From: Diplonema japonicum
Taxonomy: Eukaryota; Euglenozoa; Diplonemea; Diplonemida; Diplonemidae
Length of the DNA stretch: 64,000 nucleotides
Assembly (NCBI GenBank): GCA_964019335.1
Contig: OZ025662.1
Location: 434,001-498,000 of the forward strand
Direction: 5' to 3'
The notes beneath the pieces were generated by a model, which worked only from the letters and a program-made list of their open reading frames with translations, was not told where the DNA came from and made no database searches. Position numbers and translations under genes: made by a program. Shown here piece after piece: positions 10,893-21,954 of the stretch; position 1 is the stretch's first letter; each line of letters starts with the position of its first letter.

Positions 10893-11513
10893 CCGATGAA
10901 ACGCTCGCAACTTGATGTCCTCAGTGAAATGACTGCGATGACTGGTTCTGACGAAGGCGGCGACATGGCTAGTGCACTGAACAAAATGGAGAATATTATG
11001 AACGGGAAAAAGCAGAAGAAGTCTCAAAAAATAGGGGAGCTGCACTCCCGCCTCCTCACCAAGGTCAAGGATGAACTGAACACAACTTCTGCTCAATGCG
11101 GCACCACACGAGAGTCTTGCCACGAGGCCATGAAGACGATGGTGAAGGATATCAAGACAACCGGTGCTGAGCTGACAGAAATTGAACAGGCTCTGTACCA
11201 GAAATTCCAGGAGATGGAGGACTGTGCAAAGGTGCTCGGGGAAGTGATGAGCACCACGGAGGCGTTGCAGGAGAAGCGCCACACCATCGAGCTGGACCAC
11301 CGGACTGAAGTGAAGGACAATTATAAACAATTGAAGAATAATGTTGAAGATGTTTTGAACCAATGCATGAAGGGACTTTCAAAGGTATTGTTTAAAAAAA
11401 AAAAAGAAAAATTAAAAAAAAAAAAAAATACTCCACTTCGACAGAACTACGAAGCCACTGCACAAATGAAGAGGATGAGACAGTTCCTTCATCAACTTGA
11501 GACTGCTGAATAG
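10890..11513 (+). CDS. Coiled-coil protein of unknown function (weak SYCP3/Cor1 resemblance)
   Basis: Exons 10890-11384 and 11445-11513 encode 187 residues. The intron (GTATTG...GACAG) is mostly A. Apart from a 30-residue start, the protein is predicted to be a continuous helix with heptad-like hydrophobics and no Pro. The segment from about residue 85 to 165 (LYQKFQEMEDCAKVLGEVM onward) has the length and charge pattern of the Cor1 region of synaptonemal complex protein SYCP3, but many coiled coils look like this. The ATG sits immediately after a 30-base A tract. Function is unknown. Confidence 0.7.
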
Positions 11514-11845
11514 TTGTAGGATAAGAAACCCCATAGATTTTCTCCCCCTTCCTCATGTGACCGCTTTAGTTTTTTTTTTCTCATAAAATAAAAAGATTCT
11601 ATGCTTTATTTATTTTTTTTTTTGAGTAGAATATATCATTCTGCATTTTTTTTTTCTCATTTTATTTTTTTTTTTCATTTTTTTCTCAAAAAAAAATTGT
11701 TTTAGAAGAAAAAAAAAAAGCCCCCCCCCTCTCCCCCCTCACACATACCCTATTTAGATTGTTTTGTGTTTTCTTATTTTTTTTTTTTTTTCCTTCCGCG
11801 CCTTGTCTACCACCAACCGGTACGTCTTAACCATCACAGTGGAAA
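11514..11845 (+). other. Intergenic region ahead of the globin/b5 gene
   Basis: A/T-rich homopolymer DNA. It ends in a pyrimidine-rich stretch and then ACCATCACAG at about 11830-11839, six bases before the next ATG. This looks like a 3' splice acceptor directly before a start codon. No gene was seen. Confidence 0.55.
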
Positions 11846-14800
11846 ATGCTGCCCACGGTCCCCCCCGTGGCCAGGCCAGCATCAGCCCCACCTGTGAGGA
11901 GATGCTTTACAAAAGAAGAACCGGGAATTGAGGAAGCGGAAAAGAGGAAGGCTTACATAAAGAAGCACTCCCTGCACACAGCGCTGAGCAACTCGATGAC
12001 TATGTGTCTGTGCGACCTCCCTGAAGAACCCTGTGTATATCTTGCGACATACCTTCTTGAGGCAGCGTGCACGCAACAGAACGACAATCCCTTGGAGAGC
12101 AATAGAATCACGAATCTTCGAGAAGAAGCTGACCGCTTACGAGGGATCATCGTCAGCGATAACGCCCGCGACCACCTGGCTGCTGCGGAATTCAGTTGCA
12201 GTTCTGGTAAAGCCCCAAGCTGCAGTGTGGGTTCAAAAAACTCCATTTTTTTTACTTCCTGGGATGAGATGCTAAGCACTTCTCTAAGAGGCCACTGGGA
12301 ATGGATGGACCCGTCCATGCTTGCCTCTTTTTCTTCAGTCTTCTATGAGAATATCACAGTTAGAAGCAAGATCGTCGCGCAACACTTCAAGCACTCCGAC
12401 ATGCTCCCAGACGGACAGTCACGCATCCTCACCTTGCTCTACGCCCTGCAGCAGGAACCTGGGTCTCTTTCGTATGTTAAAACCTCCTGCATGGCCAGCG
12501 CTCCCCTTTACACCAACCTCCACCCTACGCACTGCAGCGTCGCGGCATTCTCTTTCATGAGCACGCTTGGCGAATTCTCCCGTAATTATGAGATCGATTT
12601 TCCAAAGCCGGTTGTGCTACTCTGGCTGCGCGCGTATAGTTTTGTTTCATCGCTCCTCAACTCGAATTCTGCTGCATGTTCTTACAACTCGGCGGAGCTA
12701 GCGTGGGTGCTCGGCAAGGACCCAAGCTCCGTGGCCGAAATCGCTAATTTGATAGCGGACGAGGATCTCCTTACAGCCGCGGACTTGTCGGCTCTTGGAG
12801 GCGAGCGTGGCGAACCGAAGGTGGAACTGTTGATATCAGTCCTGCAAGGTTTGAAGACCATGACATTGCTGGTCGACCTTGTGTGGATCATGCCATGGGC
12901 CGCACATTTGCAGCTTTCCGCGGAGGAGTTGATAGAGGGAGGCTCGTCCTATTTCATGCTTCGAGATGAGACCCGCAACTGGGAAACTTTGTGGGACAGC
13001 ACCGTGTCGCTGGTCTTCAACACTGTAGGTATGGAGTCGCTCATCGAGACGTCAACGGAGCTTGGTGTGAAGGTAAGCATGCTTCGGCTCATTGTAAGTA
13101 TCTGGGTGGATATACAAGGTTCGCTGAACGGCAAGCTGTTCCTTGCAGAGGGTGTGGCGTCGAACGTGGTGCTTGATGCGTTCGGTGCGATGCTTTCCTT
13201 CTTAAATGACATGTCGGTTGTCAATGCTGTCGTGGGCGAGCTCTTTGCAGAGCGGCACGCTGGCATCACCGTCAACAACCAAAGTGAGGTGAAGAACAAC
13301 CTCATCAAGCACTTCCTCGGTTGTGGGAAGAAACCCCTCCCAGACGAGAACTCGCTTGCAACCATGTTCGACGTCCTCATTTCGAAGGCCATATGGAGCG
13401 CAAACCTTTCACCCCGGCAGAGCACCGAACTACCCGGATATTATGATCACTCGAGTGAACATTCATACGGCCTCAGCGAGGAGCAGGGCGATGCCATCAA
13501 GCTATCGTGGGACAGCATCGAAGAGAAAGCAGAGTTCGTGCACAGATTGGTGTCGGCCTTGAACCTGGTGAATGTGAACGCACCTATCCTGTACCATATT
13601 CTGGATGGGGTCATCAAGTCGTTTGGAGAATTTCAAGTGCTTGCCCTGCACAGTGATATTAAAAACCACCAACTGCTGGATCAACCAATTCCATCGGAGC
13701 CAGCGATGGCAGCAGTGTTCTCGGACGAACTTCTGAAATACAGCAAGAACCACACACCGTCTGAAACTGCTGTTTGGGTCATTCTCTTCCAATTTCTGCC
13801 TTGGCAGGACACGGCACTTACGCCACCGGCCTCATACCCCTTTATCCTGGCTGTTGCTGCCGCGCCGCACTTGGATGGTTTTCTATTTAACATCATGAAC
13901 CAGCTCCACAAGCACTTCACGGAGGATGAGTTGCCCTGCGTACGTAGCTTCTTCCAAGCGTTGCTGTCCGATAACTTCTCAGAGAACATGATGATTGATA
14001 TGCCGTTCCTTCCAGAGCGGTGTACGCTGCTGTGTGATGTTGTCCGGTCGTGCGCTGACGAAGGCTACGACCACATCACCGGTGTACTCCTTCACTTCTT
14101 AGCAGATATGCTCCCGTCAGTGTTCAACAAAGGGAAGATGAAGCGCAGCTTGTCCTTCGTCTGTCTCGAAACTACAAGCTTCCGGAGACTACGCTGCATG
14201 TGGAGCAAGTTGTCTCTCAAGCCGCATGAGTACACGCGTTACTACAACAAATGGGGCATGGCATCCCTGCTGACATTGCTGGACCCAGACGACGAGCGCT
14301 CCGTTCAAAGGGTTAGCGCCATTCTATCTTCGTTGTTTGACGGTGATGTCAAGTCGCAAGATGGTGTGTCTGCGGTTTTTAACTGTGAAGTGGAAAAGGC
14401 CGCAGCAATGCCGCTGAAGAAGTATGCCATTGCCACATCGTGGCTCCGAACGTTGTACAGCATGGTGCAGGGCTCAGCTACACCTCTGCTACCTGTTTCG
14501 TGGGAAACACAGTTGCGGTTCATTGCCGAGTGTGGCACGATCTTCACCCCGCATTTTATCTCCAGCGTAGCGGAGAAGATGGTGCAGCAAGGCGGCATTT
14601 TCAGCACGGACAGCATGCTTGAAGAACACGTCTGGGAAGCCTGCCTCATCCTGCGCGCCACATGCTCTGCTGGATACAGCCCCTCTCTGGTCATTCAGTA
14701 CGACGTTACCCCCATCTTCGTTTCTGATGAATCTTATAACTCCTTCTGCGATGCCTTTCTCGCCACGCTCGACAGCACCGGTACGAGTCTGCATAACAAG

Positions 14801-17140
14801 GAATGGTGCTCCTTTCTGGAGTTTATCAAATCGTTCGTGAGCGGCGTCCCTCTTGAGGCTACGGGTGGTCCTGTGTGGTTCCATCGAGGCACGATGTGCA
14901 CCTGTATTCTACACTGGACTAGCCTCAGCGACCAACGCATGAGTTTTGCGGACACCGCACTCGACAAAATCTACACGCACAACGTGGCGGGCGAGAAGTG
15001 GAAGTCTGTTAGTAGGATGACAGCGGCGTCTCGCCTGCTACATTTCATGGACATGCAGTTCATGGGGCCTATGATTATGTCAAGTCTGTTAACATGCGCG
15101 GGTGAAAGGTGGCAAGACACTCCTGTGTGCGGTGACGTGGTGGATGCTTTGCTGTATGCGTTGTTCGAAGTTGACTGCACCACGACGAAGTCACAGGTAA
15201 ATGAATGGAAGACCTTGCTGACCCCTGCGTCACTGCTGATGAACGTCCCGCCATTGTACACGAGTGACATGGCACCACCAACGGCTGATGACGTGGTTCT
15301 TGTGAGCAGCTGCACTTTGACAGAGCAGACACGCGAGCAGTTTTGCAGCACAGTGGGTCTCATCGACCCACACCTCCCTAGCGTCGTTGTCGATCGCGCT
15401 CTAGCCGTTCTCATTGACTCCGTGGAAGACTGCAGTGACGCGAACAGTGAGATGCTCAGCTACCTGACACCGGCTTCCTTCAGCAAGAGCTTGAAAATCC
15501 TATCTGTGATGCAAGCTTTGCTGGCAACGATACCTGTCCTGACGCCCGATATGGAACTGGCGTGGCGTAAGATGTTTCGGTACAGGATAGCACCGCAGCT
15601 GCTCTGGGAGCTGGAGCAATCTGACTCAGGTGTTGTGCGCCCACCATGGACCGACGAGGACGCAACAGTGGTGTACACAACGTGGAAGATGAGCGCCATG
15701 AAATTTGCAAAGAGTAGGCAGAGGGTCCGGGAGGTGTTTTGGGAAAGCGTGCGAAGCGCAGACGAAGAAGCCTACGAAACGATGCGCCACACCGACCAGC
15801 ACGCGTTGGTGTTCCAACTGTTCGATATGTTGCCCATGCTGTGCCTGGAGTGGGACAAGAGGGACATGTGGCTCGTGAAGCACGCACCGTACTCAAAGTA
15901 CAGCCGAGTAGCACTACAGGCCTTTTTGAACGTAATGCAACAGATATTACCCGACACCTTCACCGACAAGGTGGCCAGGGCATGGTACGTCGTAGGAGGC
16001 GAAATACTAAAATACCTTGACACCCTCTTCTTGCAGATCCGGGAATTCGGCTTGCGCTGGGAGTACAGTCTGCAACAAGGGTACAGCGGCGACGACACTC
16101 TGATGCACTCCGCAGTCCCGATTGTCCAACTACAAATCGTGCGCACAACGTGGAAACAGATAAACAAGACAAGATTGCTAGCGAACGTCGAACGACAACT
16201 CAAAAAACTGAGCTCGTGTACCGCACACTTCCTATCGGGCCTCATCCTAGAACGCCTCGTCATGCGGGTGTTGGACAGCTTCATAGCCGACTTAGGAAAG
16301 GCTACCATCTCATCCATCGAACGGCAAATGCGGCAAATGTGCATGGATGACTTAACATGGCTTATCAACGGGCAGTACCAGTACATAGTAACATCGATTG
16401 TGAATGGGGTGGTGCTGACACTGAAGGAGGAAGGCTCGAATGTGGAAAAAGAAATTGGAGACGCATGGTTGAAGGTAGTGGGGCTGTTTGCCAAAACGCT
16501 GCAAACAGCACAGCAAGGCTGCCCGAAACTTTCCTTCGAGGAGAGGTTGAAGAGGTTAAAAACGGAAACAATGGGCACAGAGTGGGCAAAAACCGTCACC
16601 ACGCTGCAGCGGAAGAGAGAGTTCACCACCAACGCCATCATATCGAACACGAAAATGAGAGAGGACATAGTGATGGAGATCGTGGACGGGTTGATCCACT
16701 TATGTGAAGCCTTCGGATCGCATACATTGTCTGCCATACACAAAGCGGTTTACAACCTTCGAAAGATTTCCGATAACGTTGCAGACGACGTGTTTGTTCT
16801 TGTTGTTGGGGAGGCGCTGTTCCAGGACCCTGGGCACCATGCTTTCGCGGAGTACTGGACCCGTGTTGCGCTCGCTATACAAACCCTCAATGAGGCTCAA
16901 GAACTTGTAGATGAACCATCTCAAGAGACCATCCTCGCCATTGGGGGCAAACTGTATAATCTAACAGCATGGTTGAGTATACACCCAGGGGGGTCGCAAA
17001 TTTTGGAGTCGCTTACTGGTACCGACGCAACAGTGCAGTTCATGTCCGTTCACGGGAGCAACCCCCGTGTCAAGGAAATGTTGAAATATTTTCAGGTTCA
17101 CGAGCGACCCCGACGCCTTTCAAGATCCGGGAATGGATAG
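11846..17140 (+). CDS. Giant multi-globin protein with C-terminal cytochrome b5-like domain
   Basis: An intronless frame of 1764 residues. Residues about 33-74 (SLHTALSNSM, then LPEEPCVYLATYLLEAA) look like a Dpy-30/RIIa docking motif. Globin-like segments follow. One at about 137-272 has a candidate proximal His226 in YTNLHPTHC and an FGH-like tail. One at about 370-520 has His471 in ERHAGITV. One at about 543-675 begins LSEEQGDAIKLSWDSI. One at about 1268-1395 has His1346 in WLVKHAPYSKYSRVALQAF and then DTFTDKVARAW. Weaker ones are at about 1424-1550 (no His at F8) and 1579-1690 (His1632). The end, about 1700-1760, is cytochrome b5-like: LYNLTAWLSIHPGGSQIL with His1713, and His1736 23 residues later, matching the two haem ligands of b5. 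The middle (about 700-1260) is helical and may hold degenerate copies. No reductase domain is present. The Dpy-30 motif and the flagellar link of androglobin suggest an axonemal role, which is inference. Confidence 0.72.
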   Translation: MLPTVPPVARPASAPPVRRCFTKEEPGIEEAEKRKAYIKKHSLHTALSNSMTMCLCDLPEEPCVYLATYLLEAACTQQNDNPLESNRITNLREEADRLRGIIVSDNARDHLAAAEFSCSSGKAPSCSVGSKNSIFFTSWDEMLSTSLRGHWEWMDPSMLASFSSVFYENITVRSKIVAQHFKHSDMLPDGQSRILTLLYALQQEPGSLSYVKTSCMASAPLYTNLHPTHCSVAAFSFMSTLGEFSRNYEIDFPKPVVLLWLRAYSFVSSLLNSNSAACSYNSAELAWVLGKDPSSVAEIANLIADEDLLTAADLSALGGERGEPKVELLISVLQGLKTMTLLVDLVWIMPWAAHLQLSAEELIEGGSSYFMLRDETRNWETLWDSTVSLVFNTVGMESLIETSTELGVKVSMLRLIVSIWVDIQGSLNGKLFLAEGVASNVVLDAFGAMLSFLNDMSVVNAVVGELFAERHAGITVNNQSEVKNNLIKHFLGCGKKPLPDENSLATMFDVLISKAIWSANLSPRQSTELPGYYDHSSEHSYGLSEEQGDAIKLSWDSIEEKAEFVHRLVSALNLVNVNAPILYHILDGVIKSFGEFQVLALHSDIKNHQLLDQPIPSEPAMAAVFSDELLKYSKNHTPSETAVWVILFQFLPWQDTALTPPASYPFILAVAAAPHLDGFLFNIMNQLHKHFTEDELPCVRSFFQALLSDNFSENMMIDMPFLPERCTLLCDVVRSCADEGYDHITGVLLHFLADMLPSVFNKGKMKRSLSFVCLETTSFRRLRCMWSKLSLKPHEYTRYYNKWGMASLLTLLDPDDERSVQRVSAILSSLFDGDVKSQDGVSAVFNCEVEKAAAMPLKKYAIATSWLRTLYSMVQGSATPLLPVSWETQLRFIAECGTIFTPHFISSVAEKMVQQGGIFSTDSMLEEHVWEACLILRATCSAGYSPSLVIQYDVTPIFVSDESYNSFCDAFLATLDSTGTSLHNKEWCSFLEFIKSFVSGVPLEATGGPVWFHRGTMCTCILHWTSLSDQRMSFADTALDKIYTHNVAGEKWKSVSRMTAASRLLHFMDMQFMGPMIMSSLLTCAGERWQDTPVCGDVVDALLYALFEVDCTTTKSQVNEWKTLLTPASLLMNVPPLYTSDMAPPTADDVVLVSSCTLTEQTREQFCSTVGLIDPHLPSVVVDRALAVLIDSVEDCSDANSEMLSYLTPASFSKSLKILSVMQALLATIPVLTPDMELAWRKMFRYRIAPQLLWELEQSDSGVVRPPWTDEDATVVYTTWKMSAMKFAKSRQRVREVFWESVRSADEEAYETMRHTDQHALVFQLFDMLPMLCLEWDKRDMWLVKHAPYSKYSRVALQAFLNVMQQILPDTFTDKVARAWYVVGGEILKYLDTLFLQIREFGLRWEYSLQQGYSGDDTLMHSAVPIVQLQIVRTTWKQINKTRLLANVERQLKKLSSCTAHFLSGLILERLVMRVLDSFIADLGKATISSIERQMRQMCMDDLTWLINGQYQYIVTSIVNGVVLTLKEEGSNVEKEIGDAWLKVVGLFAKTLQTAQQGCPKLSFEERLKRLKTETMGTEWAKTVTTLQRKREFTTNAIISNTKMREDIVMEIVDGLIHLCEAFGSHTLSAIHKAVYNLRKISDNVADDVFVLVVGEALFQDPGHHAFAEYWTRVALAIQTLNEAQELVDEPSQETILAIGGKLYNLTAWLSIHPGGSQILESLTGTDATVQFMSVHGSNPRVKEMLKYFQVHERPRRLSRSGNG

Positions 17141-17144
17141 GATT

Positions 17145-17180
<36 letters not shown>

Positions 17181-17237
17181 CCGTGTTGTTAAAAAAAACT
17201 ATTATGATTATTATTATTATTATTATTTTTTTTTTGA

Positions 17238-18160
17238 AAGCGAGGACAGCTCGGAAGAGGAAGGGGACGAGACACACGAGCGTGTGAACAAGAGACCAAC
17301 AACAGACGAAGTCACATGCGACGCGTGCGGTGCGGAGGAGGACGAGAGCAACATGCTGCGACACGCATTATGGGAATGCAGTGTGGCGAAGGAGGTGCAA
17401 CAGAAGGAAGTACATGCAGAAGTAGTGGCCAGCAAGACGGAAATGCCAATCTGCATGCAGCTACATGGAACGCTCCCGCGTGGTCACCGAACACACCAAC
17501 ACCGGCTGAGGAAGACGCAATACTACCTGCTGGAAGTGGTGGCAAAACGGGACCAGCTTCTCCAGGACAAGAGAAAGCTAGAAACGTACACGACGCACCC
17601 CTGGGAACAGATAACGGAAGGAAACGCTCATGCGCCACCTGAATGGAAGGAGCTGAGGAAGCATGTGAGCGGGAGCCTGATGATGAAGCACGGTGAAGAC
17701 ATCGTCAAGTGGCTCAAAAAGCTGAAGTGGTACGATGGACCGAGGAAGACGACAGTCACCACAATGGAACTCGTACTAGACTTCGAGAACACGCTGGGCG
17801 TCGAGCCGATCACGGGGAAGAAGGGTGATCTAGACATGATACAGAAGAAAGCGCGGAGTTTCCACGGCCTCCTGGAAAGAATCCAAGAAGGGTGGGACAC
17901 AGCACGCATACAGAAGAAGGTCAGAGGCAAGCGGATCTTCCCAGCGGAGAGCAAGAAGAACCACGCGCTTAGAACCATAGGTGCGAAGAAGAGTCTGGGA
18001 TGGAACAGAAGGCCAGTTTTTGCATCAGAGAAAACCAAGAAGGACCTTAAGAAACTGGGCAGAAAGTGGCAAGAAGAAAGGGAGGATACTTTGAGGGAGG
18101 CAACACAGCCAAAAAAGAAAGAAAGGCCGAGGCCCCAGAAGGGAGAAAGGGGTAGATAAG
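17238..18160 (+). mobile_element. 5'-truncated non-LTR retrotransposon, 3' coding end
   Basis: After a T tract (17149-17180) and a TTA microsatellite, an open frame continues to a TAG at 18157-18159. Its product has a zinc knuckle CDACG...HALWEC (C-x2-C...H-x4-C) and a basic C-terminal region. Both match the C-terminal part of the retroelement at 53.8 kb: MQLHGTL against TQIHGII, IVKWLKKLKW against ILKWLKALKC, IFPAESKK against LIPAEPKK, and RRPVFAS against TQPVFAS. No reverse transcriptase is present, so this is a 5'-truncated insertion just behind the globin/b5 gene. The frame is uninterrupted over about 300 codons. It is either younger than the other copy or kept as a host gene; no good start codon precedes the zinc knuckle. 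Confidence 0.7.
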
Positions 18161-19048
18161 TAGAGACAAGGGGGACGTTCCAAAACAGGAACCTCCTTTA
18201 TCTCATCTCTTTTTTTTTTTTTCACTCTTCTGAATTTACCACACGCTCTCGGGGCTCATTACTTCACGCTAAATCCTATTACTTCACTCACACGGTGAAA
18301 TTATAGCTTATTTTCCAAATAATAGGAGTTTCCGGTAAATAATATGCCTCAGTTTGCCAATTTCCCCCCAGGTTCAGCCCAATTGGCCTTGTTCCCAGTT
18401 GGAAGCAACAGAAAGTGAGGAGCGACTGGTCGCGCCAGGTATCTGAGATGATATTGCAAGTGGGAACAAAAAGTAACCTTTGTAACCCCTCTCTTGTTGT
18501 ACCCCTTGTCACCTCTTTTGCCGCCTCGTAGTGAAATAATTTCAGAGAGTTGTGAAATAAAATTACTTCCGGGCCCTCGGGGTAACGGTAAAGTCCTTAC
18601 TTGGTAGCAAATAGCTATTTATTGCTTTATTTTTAAGTGTCTCTCTCCCTTTACAGGGATATTATTATCATCTTTTCTTTGTTCTATCTTTTTCTTCTCT
18701 CTTTTATTTTTGTTTTATTTTTTCTGTAGCTTTCCGCGTTCTGTTGCAACCCGTGGGTCTCTTTATGGGTTAGTTTGAGTTCAAGATCTCACAGTCGCCA
18801 AAGGTCACTAAAACGAAACCTTGCGTTGCCCGCCCTCCTCCCCCCCCAAAAAAAACAAAAAAGGAAAAAAAAAAAAAACAACAAAAATGATAAAACGGCA
18901 GCAGATCTAAAAAGAAAAGAAAACGAAAAACGAGAGAGAAAGAAAAAAAGGGAAATAGAATATAAAAAAAAAAAAGAAGGAAAAAAAAAAGAAAAGAAGA
19001 AGAAGAAGAAATCGTATAAATATATATTTGCCGTTCCCCTTCTATCCA
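18161..19048 (+). other. Intergenic region before WDR24
   Basis: Contains a more complex stretch at 18240-18600 with an imperfect inverted repeat (listed separately), then T-rich and A-rich sequence. A TATA-like run lies at 19015-19027, too close to the ATG to be trusted as a promoter. No coding exon was recognised. Confidence 0.5.
18278..18559. repeat. Possible MITE-like inverted repeat
   Basis: The left arm near 18279-18304 (TTACTTCAC, 8 bases, TGAAATTAT) matches the reverse complement of the right arm near 18533-18559 (TTATTTCAC, 7 bases, TGAAATTAT). The interior of about 230 bases is of ordinary complexity. No target duplication was found, so the call is weak. Confidence 0.3.
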
Positions 19049-21528
19049 ATGCAAGACGTAGCGAAAAGTACCGTGAAATTGGATTCACGGGCGTTGAAAT
19101 CGCAAGCATTGGCATGCATGAGCAGATGCCTGTGTTTAGGCGATGATTGGAATTGCAAGGTGGCGGTTGGAGGTGAGAAATGCTTGGCGATTGTCGAGGT
19201 AACCCGAACTGGGGGAAAGCTGCCAGAGCTCAAGAAAAGCGCACAACTAGGCAGCGGGGGGAAGAGAACACAACTCGTCAAAGTTACAGACGTCAAATGG
19301 CACCCTAAAAGACCGGAACAAATAGCAACAGCCTCATCAAGCGGCCTCGTGGTGGTATGGAACGTGGACAAGTGCTCCCCCACCACCCTACGCCGAACTG
19401 ACGAAGCGCCCACTCATCAGGAACACACCCGACTTGTGAAACGTGTCTGCTGGCACCCTACACAAGAAGCCATCCTCCTCTCCGCTTCAGAAGACTCCAC
19501 TGTAAAACTGTGGGACCTCCGTACCTATAAAGAACGCTCGCCCGTAACCTTTCGGATAGGTTCCGGCGGTGCAGCACCGCAAATACGAGACGTTGAGGTG
19601 GACCCTTTCGATAACAACGCGTTCCTCTGTTCTACTGACGAAGGAGCGGAGCTTCTCTACTGGGACATGAGGATGCACGAGCGGGGGCCGACACGAAGGA
19701 TAACCGCCTCTACCGAGTCATCCGGCAACGGGGTGATCTACTCTGTGAACTGGCACCCCACACGAAGGGGGTACCTTGCTGTTGGCTCCAAAGACCGAAC
19801 GGTCAAAGTATGGAACATCCACAGCGACAAACCCGACTCGACCCTCACCCCTGAGATCACTATACAAACCCTCGCCTCTGTCGGCCGTGTGCATTGGCGT
19901 CCCACCCAGTCTAGCACCCACACCCATCAGATCGCTGAAGTGTCAATGTCGCCCTTAGACGTCGACCTCAACATCTGGGATTATAACTCCCCCTTGCTCC
20001 CCCTGTGCTGCATCCCAGCTCCCCATGGCGAGGTCATCACCGACCTCGAATGGTGGGACCGCAACGGAGAGATCATATTCAGCACCTCGAAAAGCGGTTC
20101 CTTCGCCGCTTCCCTCGTCAAGAAGGCACACGTGCACGCGGCCCACCTCTGTACCTCTGCCGTTGCGTGGGGGCCCAACGACATGCTTGCATTCCACTGC
20201 GACCCTGTGCACTTCCCAGAGGCCGGGAGGCACAAAGGACCTCTTTTACCGAATGGTAGCCCTGCAATCTCGGCAGCCTCTGAGGCCACCACACAACCTA
20301 TGATGGGCATACGGGCAGTCTCGCCGCCTCCGGCACCCCCGCCTCCGCCTATAATACAGGTGCACGAGGCTAAGAAACCGGGCTTCTTCGATAGAATGTT
20401 CGGCAGCAACAGGAAGCGGTCGCAATCCCTTGTGGTCGTGAATGAGCCCACGACGCCTGTGAAGCGCGTAGCCCAGCAGCCATACGCTGCAGTCCCCTAC
20501 AGCGTCTCGGAAGGGGGCGGGTACCTGTACTGTGCTGACACACCCGCTTCGGGCGATACTTTCAAAAAATTGGCTGCTGGGTACAAGCTAACAGGACTTC
20601 CCCCTGCGGATCTGTGCAGTTACAATGCAGATGTGGCTCAGGGTGTGTCTGAGGAGCTGAAGGCAGTGTGGCTGGTTGCGAGGCAGCTGGTGGAGCTGAA
20701 ACCGTTTAGGGAAAGCCCGAAGCTGGTAGCAGAGCCGGTGACACCAGCATCACCGATGACACTGGAGAACAGTGGTAGTGACGAGCGCACGGAGAGCGAG
20801 GAGACAGATGGTCTGGAGCTGGAGGGGGTTTGCTGCGGGGGGGCGGAACATCTAGGCATCGACCTCAGTGTCTCGGACATGCTGGTGGCACTAGTGGACC
20901 AGCTGCTGGAGACAGGCGACGTGCAGACGGTGGCGACATTGATCTCATGTGTAGCAGCGACAGACGACACCCACCCCTTCGATGCTGTGAAGCATGCCAG
21001 GCGAGGCTGCGAGTGGTTCATGTCGTACTACGAGCTTCTCGTTTCGTCGGAACTGCTCACCACAGCAGCAGAGCTGATGAAGCACTGCCCGTTCCCGCGG
21101 GTCGCAAGCATCTCCCATGCAGGCACTTCAGTAGAGGCCAAGTGCAGGGTGTGCGGCAACCCCCTCAGTCAGAACAACTGGCAGCTTGCTAGTAAGGTAT
21201 TCATATTCAATGCGCATAATGAACGCTAAAATAAAATTAAAAAAAAAAGGAAAAAAAAAAAAAAAAAACAAACAGAGCAAGGATACACTCCAGCTTCAAG
21301 GATCATGCTGCCACAAGGCGCAGATGTGCTGTGTCTGTAGATTCCCTGTTAAGGGATTGTATGTGTGGTCACGAACATGTTCGCATGGCGGGCACCTGAG
21401 GTGCTTGGTGTGTATTCATAGGGAGGGAGGGGAAAAAAAAAAAAAAACAGAAATCTTGGATGGCAACATCTAAAGGCTGCCCGCACCCTGACTGTGGTCG
21501 TGAGCTTGGATTTTCCTTTTCGGAATAA
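19049..21528 (+). CDS. WDR24: WDR24, GATOR2 complex subunit
   Basis: Three in-phase exons (19049-21196, 21276-21407, 21451-21528) give 785 residues. The N-terminal half is a WD40 propeller with WDR24-like blades: VWNVDK, VCWHPTQEAILLSASEDSTV, VNWHPTRRGYLAVGSKDRTV, VKVWNIHS and VGRVHWRPTQ. A disordered linker follows at about 410-600. A helical region ends in a zinc module: CRVCGNPL in exon 1, CCVCRFPVKGLYVWSRTC and SHGGHL in exon 2, and CPHPDCGRELG in exon 3. Human WDR24 has the same LPVRGLYVWC...GHGGH signature. GATOR2 relays amino-acid status to TORC1 at the lysosome. Only correct splicing restores the C-terminal zinc residues, which supports the exon model. ATG 19049 is chosen because the frame upstream has no ATG. 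Confidence 0.9.
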
Positions 21529-21952
21529 TTGGAGGAGTTAAATGATGAAGAAGAATGGGTTTAAAAAAAAAAAAAAAGAAAACGTATTCCGCAATTGTTT
21601 AAAAGAAGGAGAAGGGAGAGAGAGAACAAAAAAAAAAAAGAAAACGAAAGAGGAAGAAGAAAAAAAAGAAGCTTTCTTGGCTAAGATCACACAGTTTATT
21701 ATCCATTTTCACCCAAAGAGAGAAAAAAAGGGGGGGGAGAAGAAAAGAAAAAGAGCGAGAAAAGCCCATATTCACACGCATTATTATCCCCTCCCTACCC
21801 TACCCTATTTTTTAAAACTGAAAAACGAACAAAAAAAAAAAAAAAAGCGACAAAATGGGAGAGGGGGTAACAAGTCTATTCACGAAGAAGAAAGAAGGCA
21901 CAAAAAGGTAGATCGGCAGCAAAATAATTGTGTTCAATATTCAGAAAAATAA
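21529..21952 (+). other. Intergenic A-rich region
   Basis: A-rich and purine-rich sequence between the WDR24 stop and the pogo-like element. Lys/Glu-rich open frames here are artefacts of A tracts. Nothing else was recognised. Confidence 0.65.
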
Positions 21953-21954
21953 TA

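Noticed and set aside
15772-16743. 323-codon minus-strand frame opposite the globin/b5 gene
   Set aside because: Cys/Ser-rich composition, no motif; it mirrors the codon bias of the real + strand gene.
18355-18420. tRNA-like or SINE B-box around GGTTCAGCCC
   Set aside because: No matching A-box or cloverleaf could be drawn.
19015-19027. TATA box ahead of WDR24
   Set aside because: Lies only about 25 bases before the ATG inside A/T-rich sequence, leaving no room for a 5' UTR.
18775-19146. Lys-rich frame of 123 codons
   Set aside because: Translation of A tracts overlapping the true WDR24 start in another frame.
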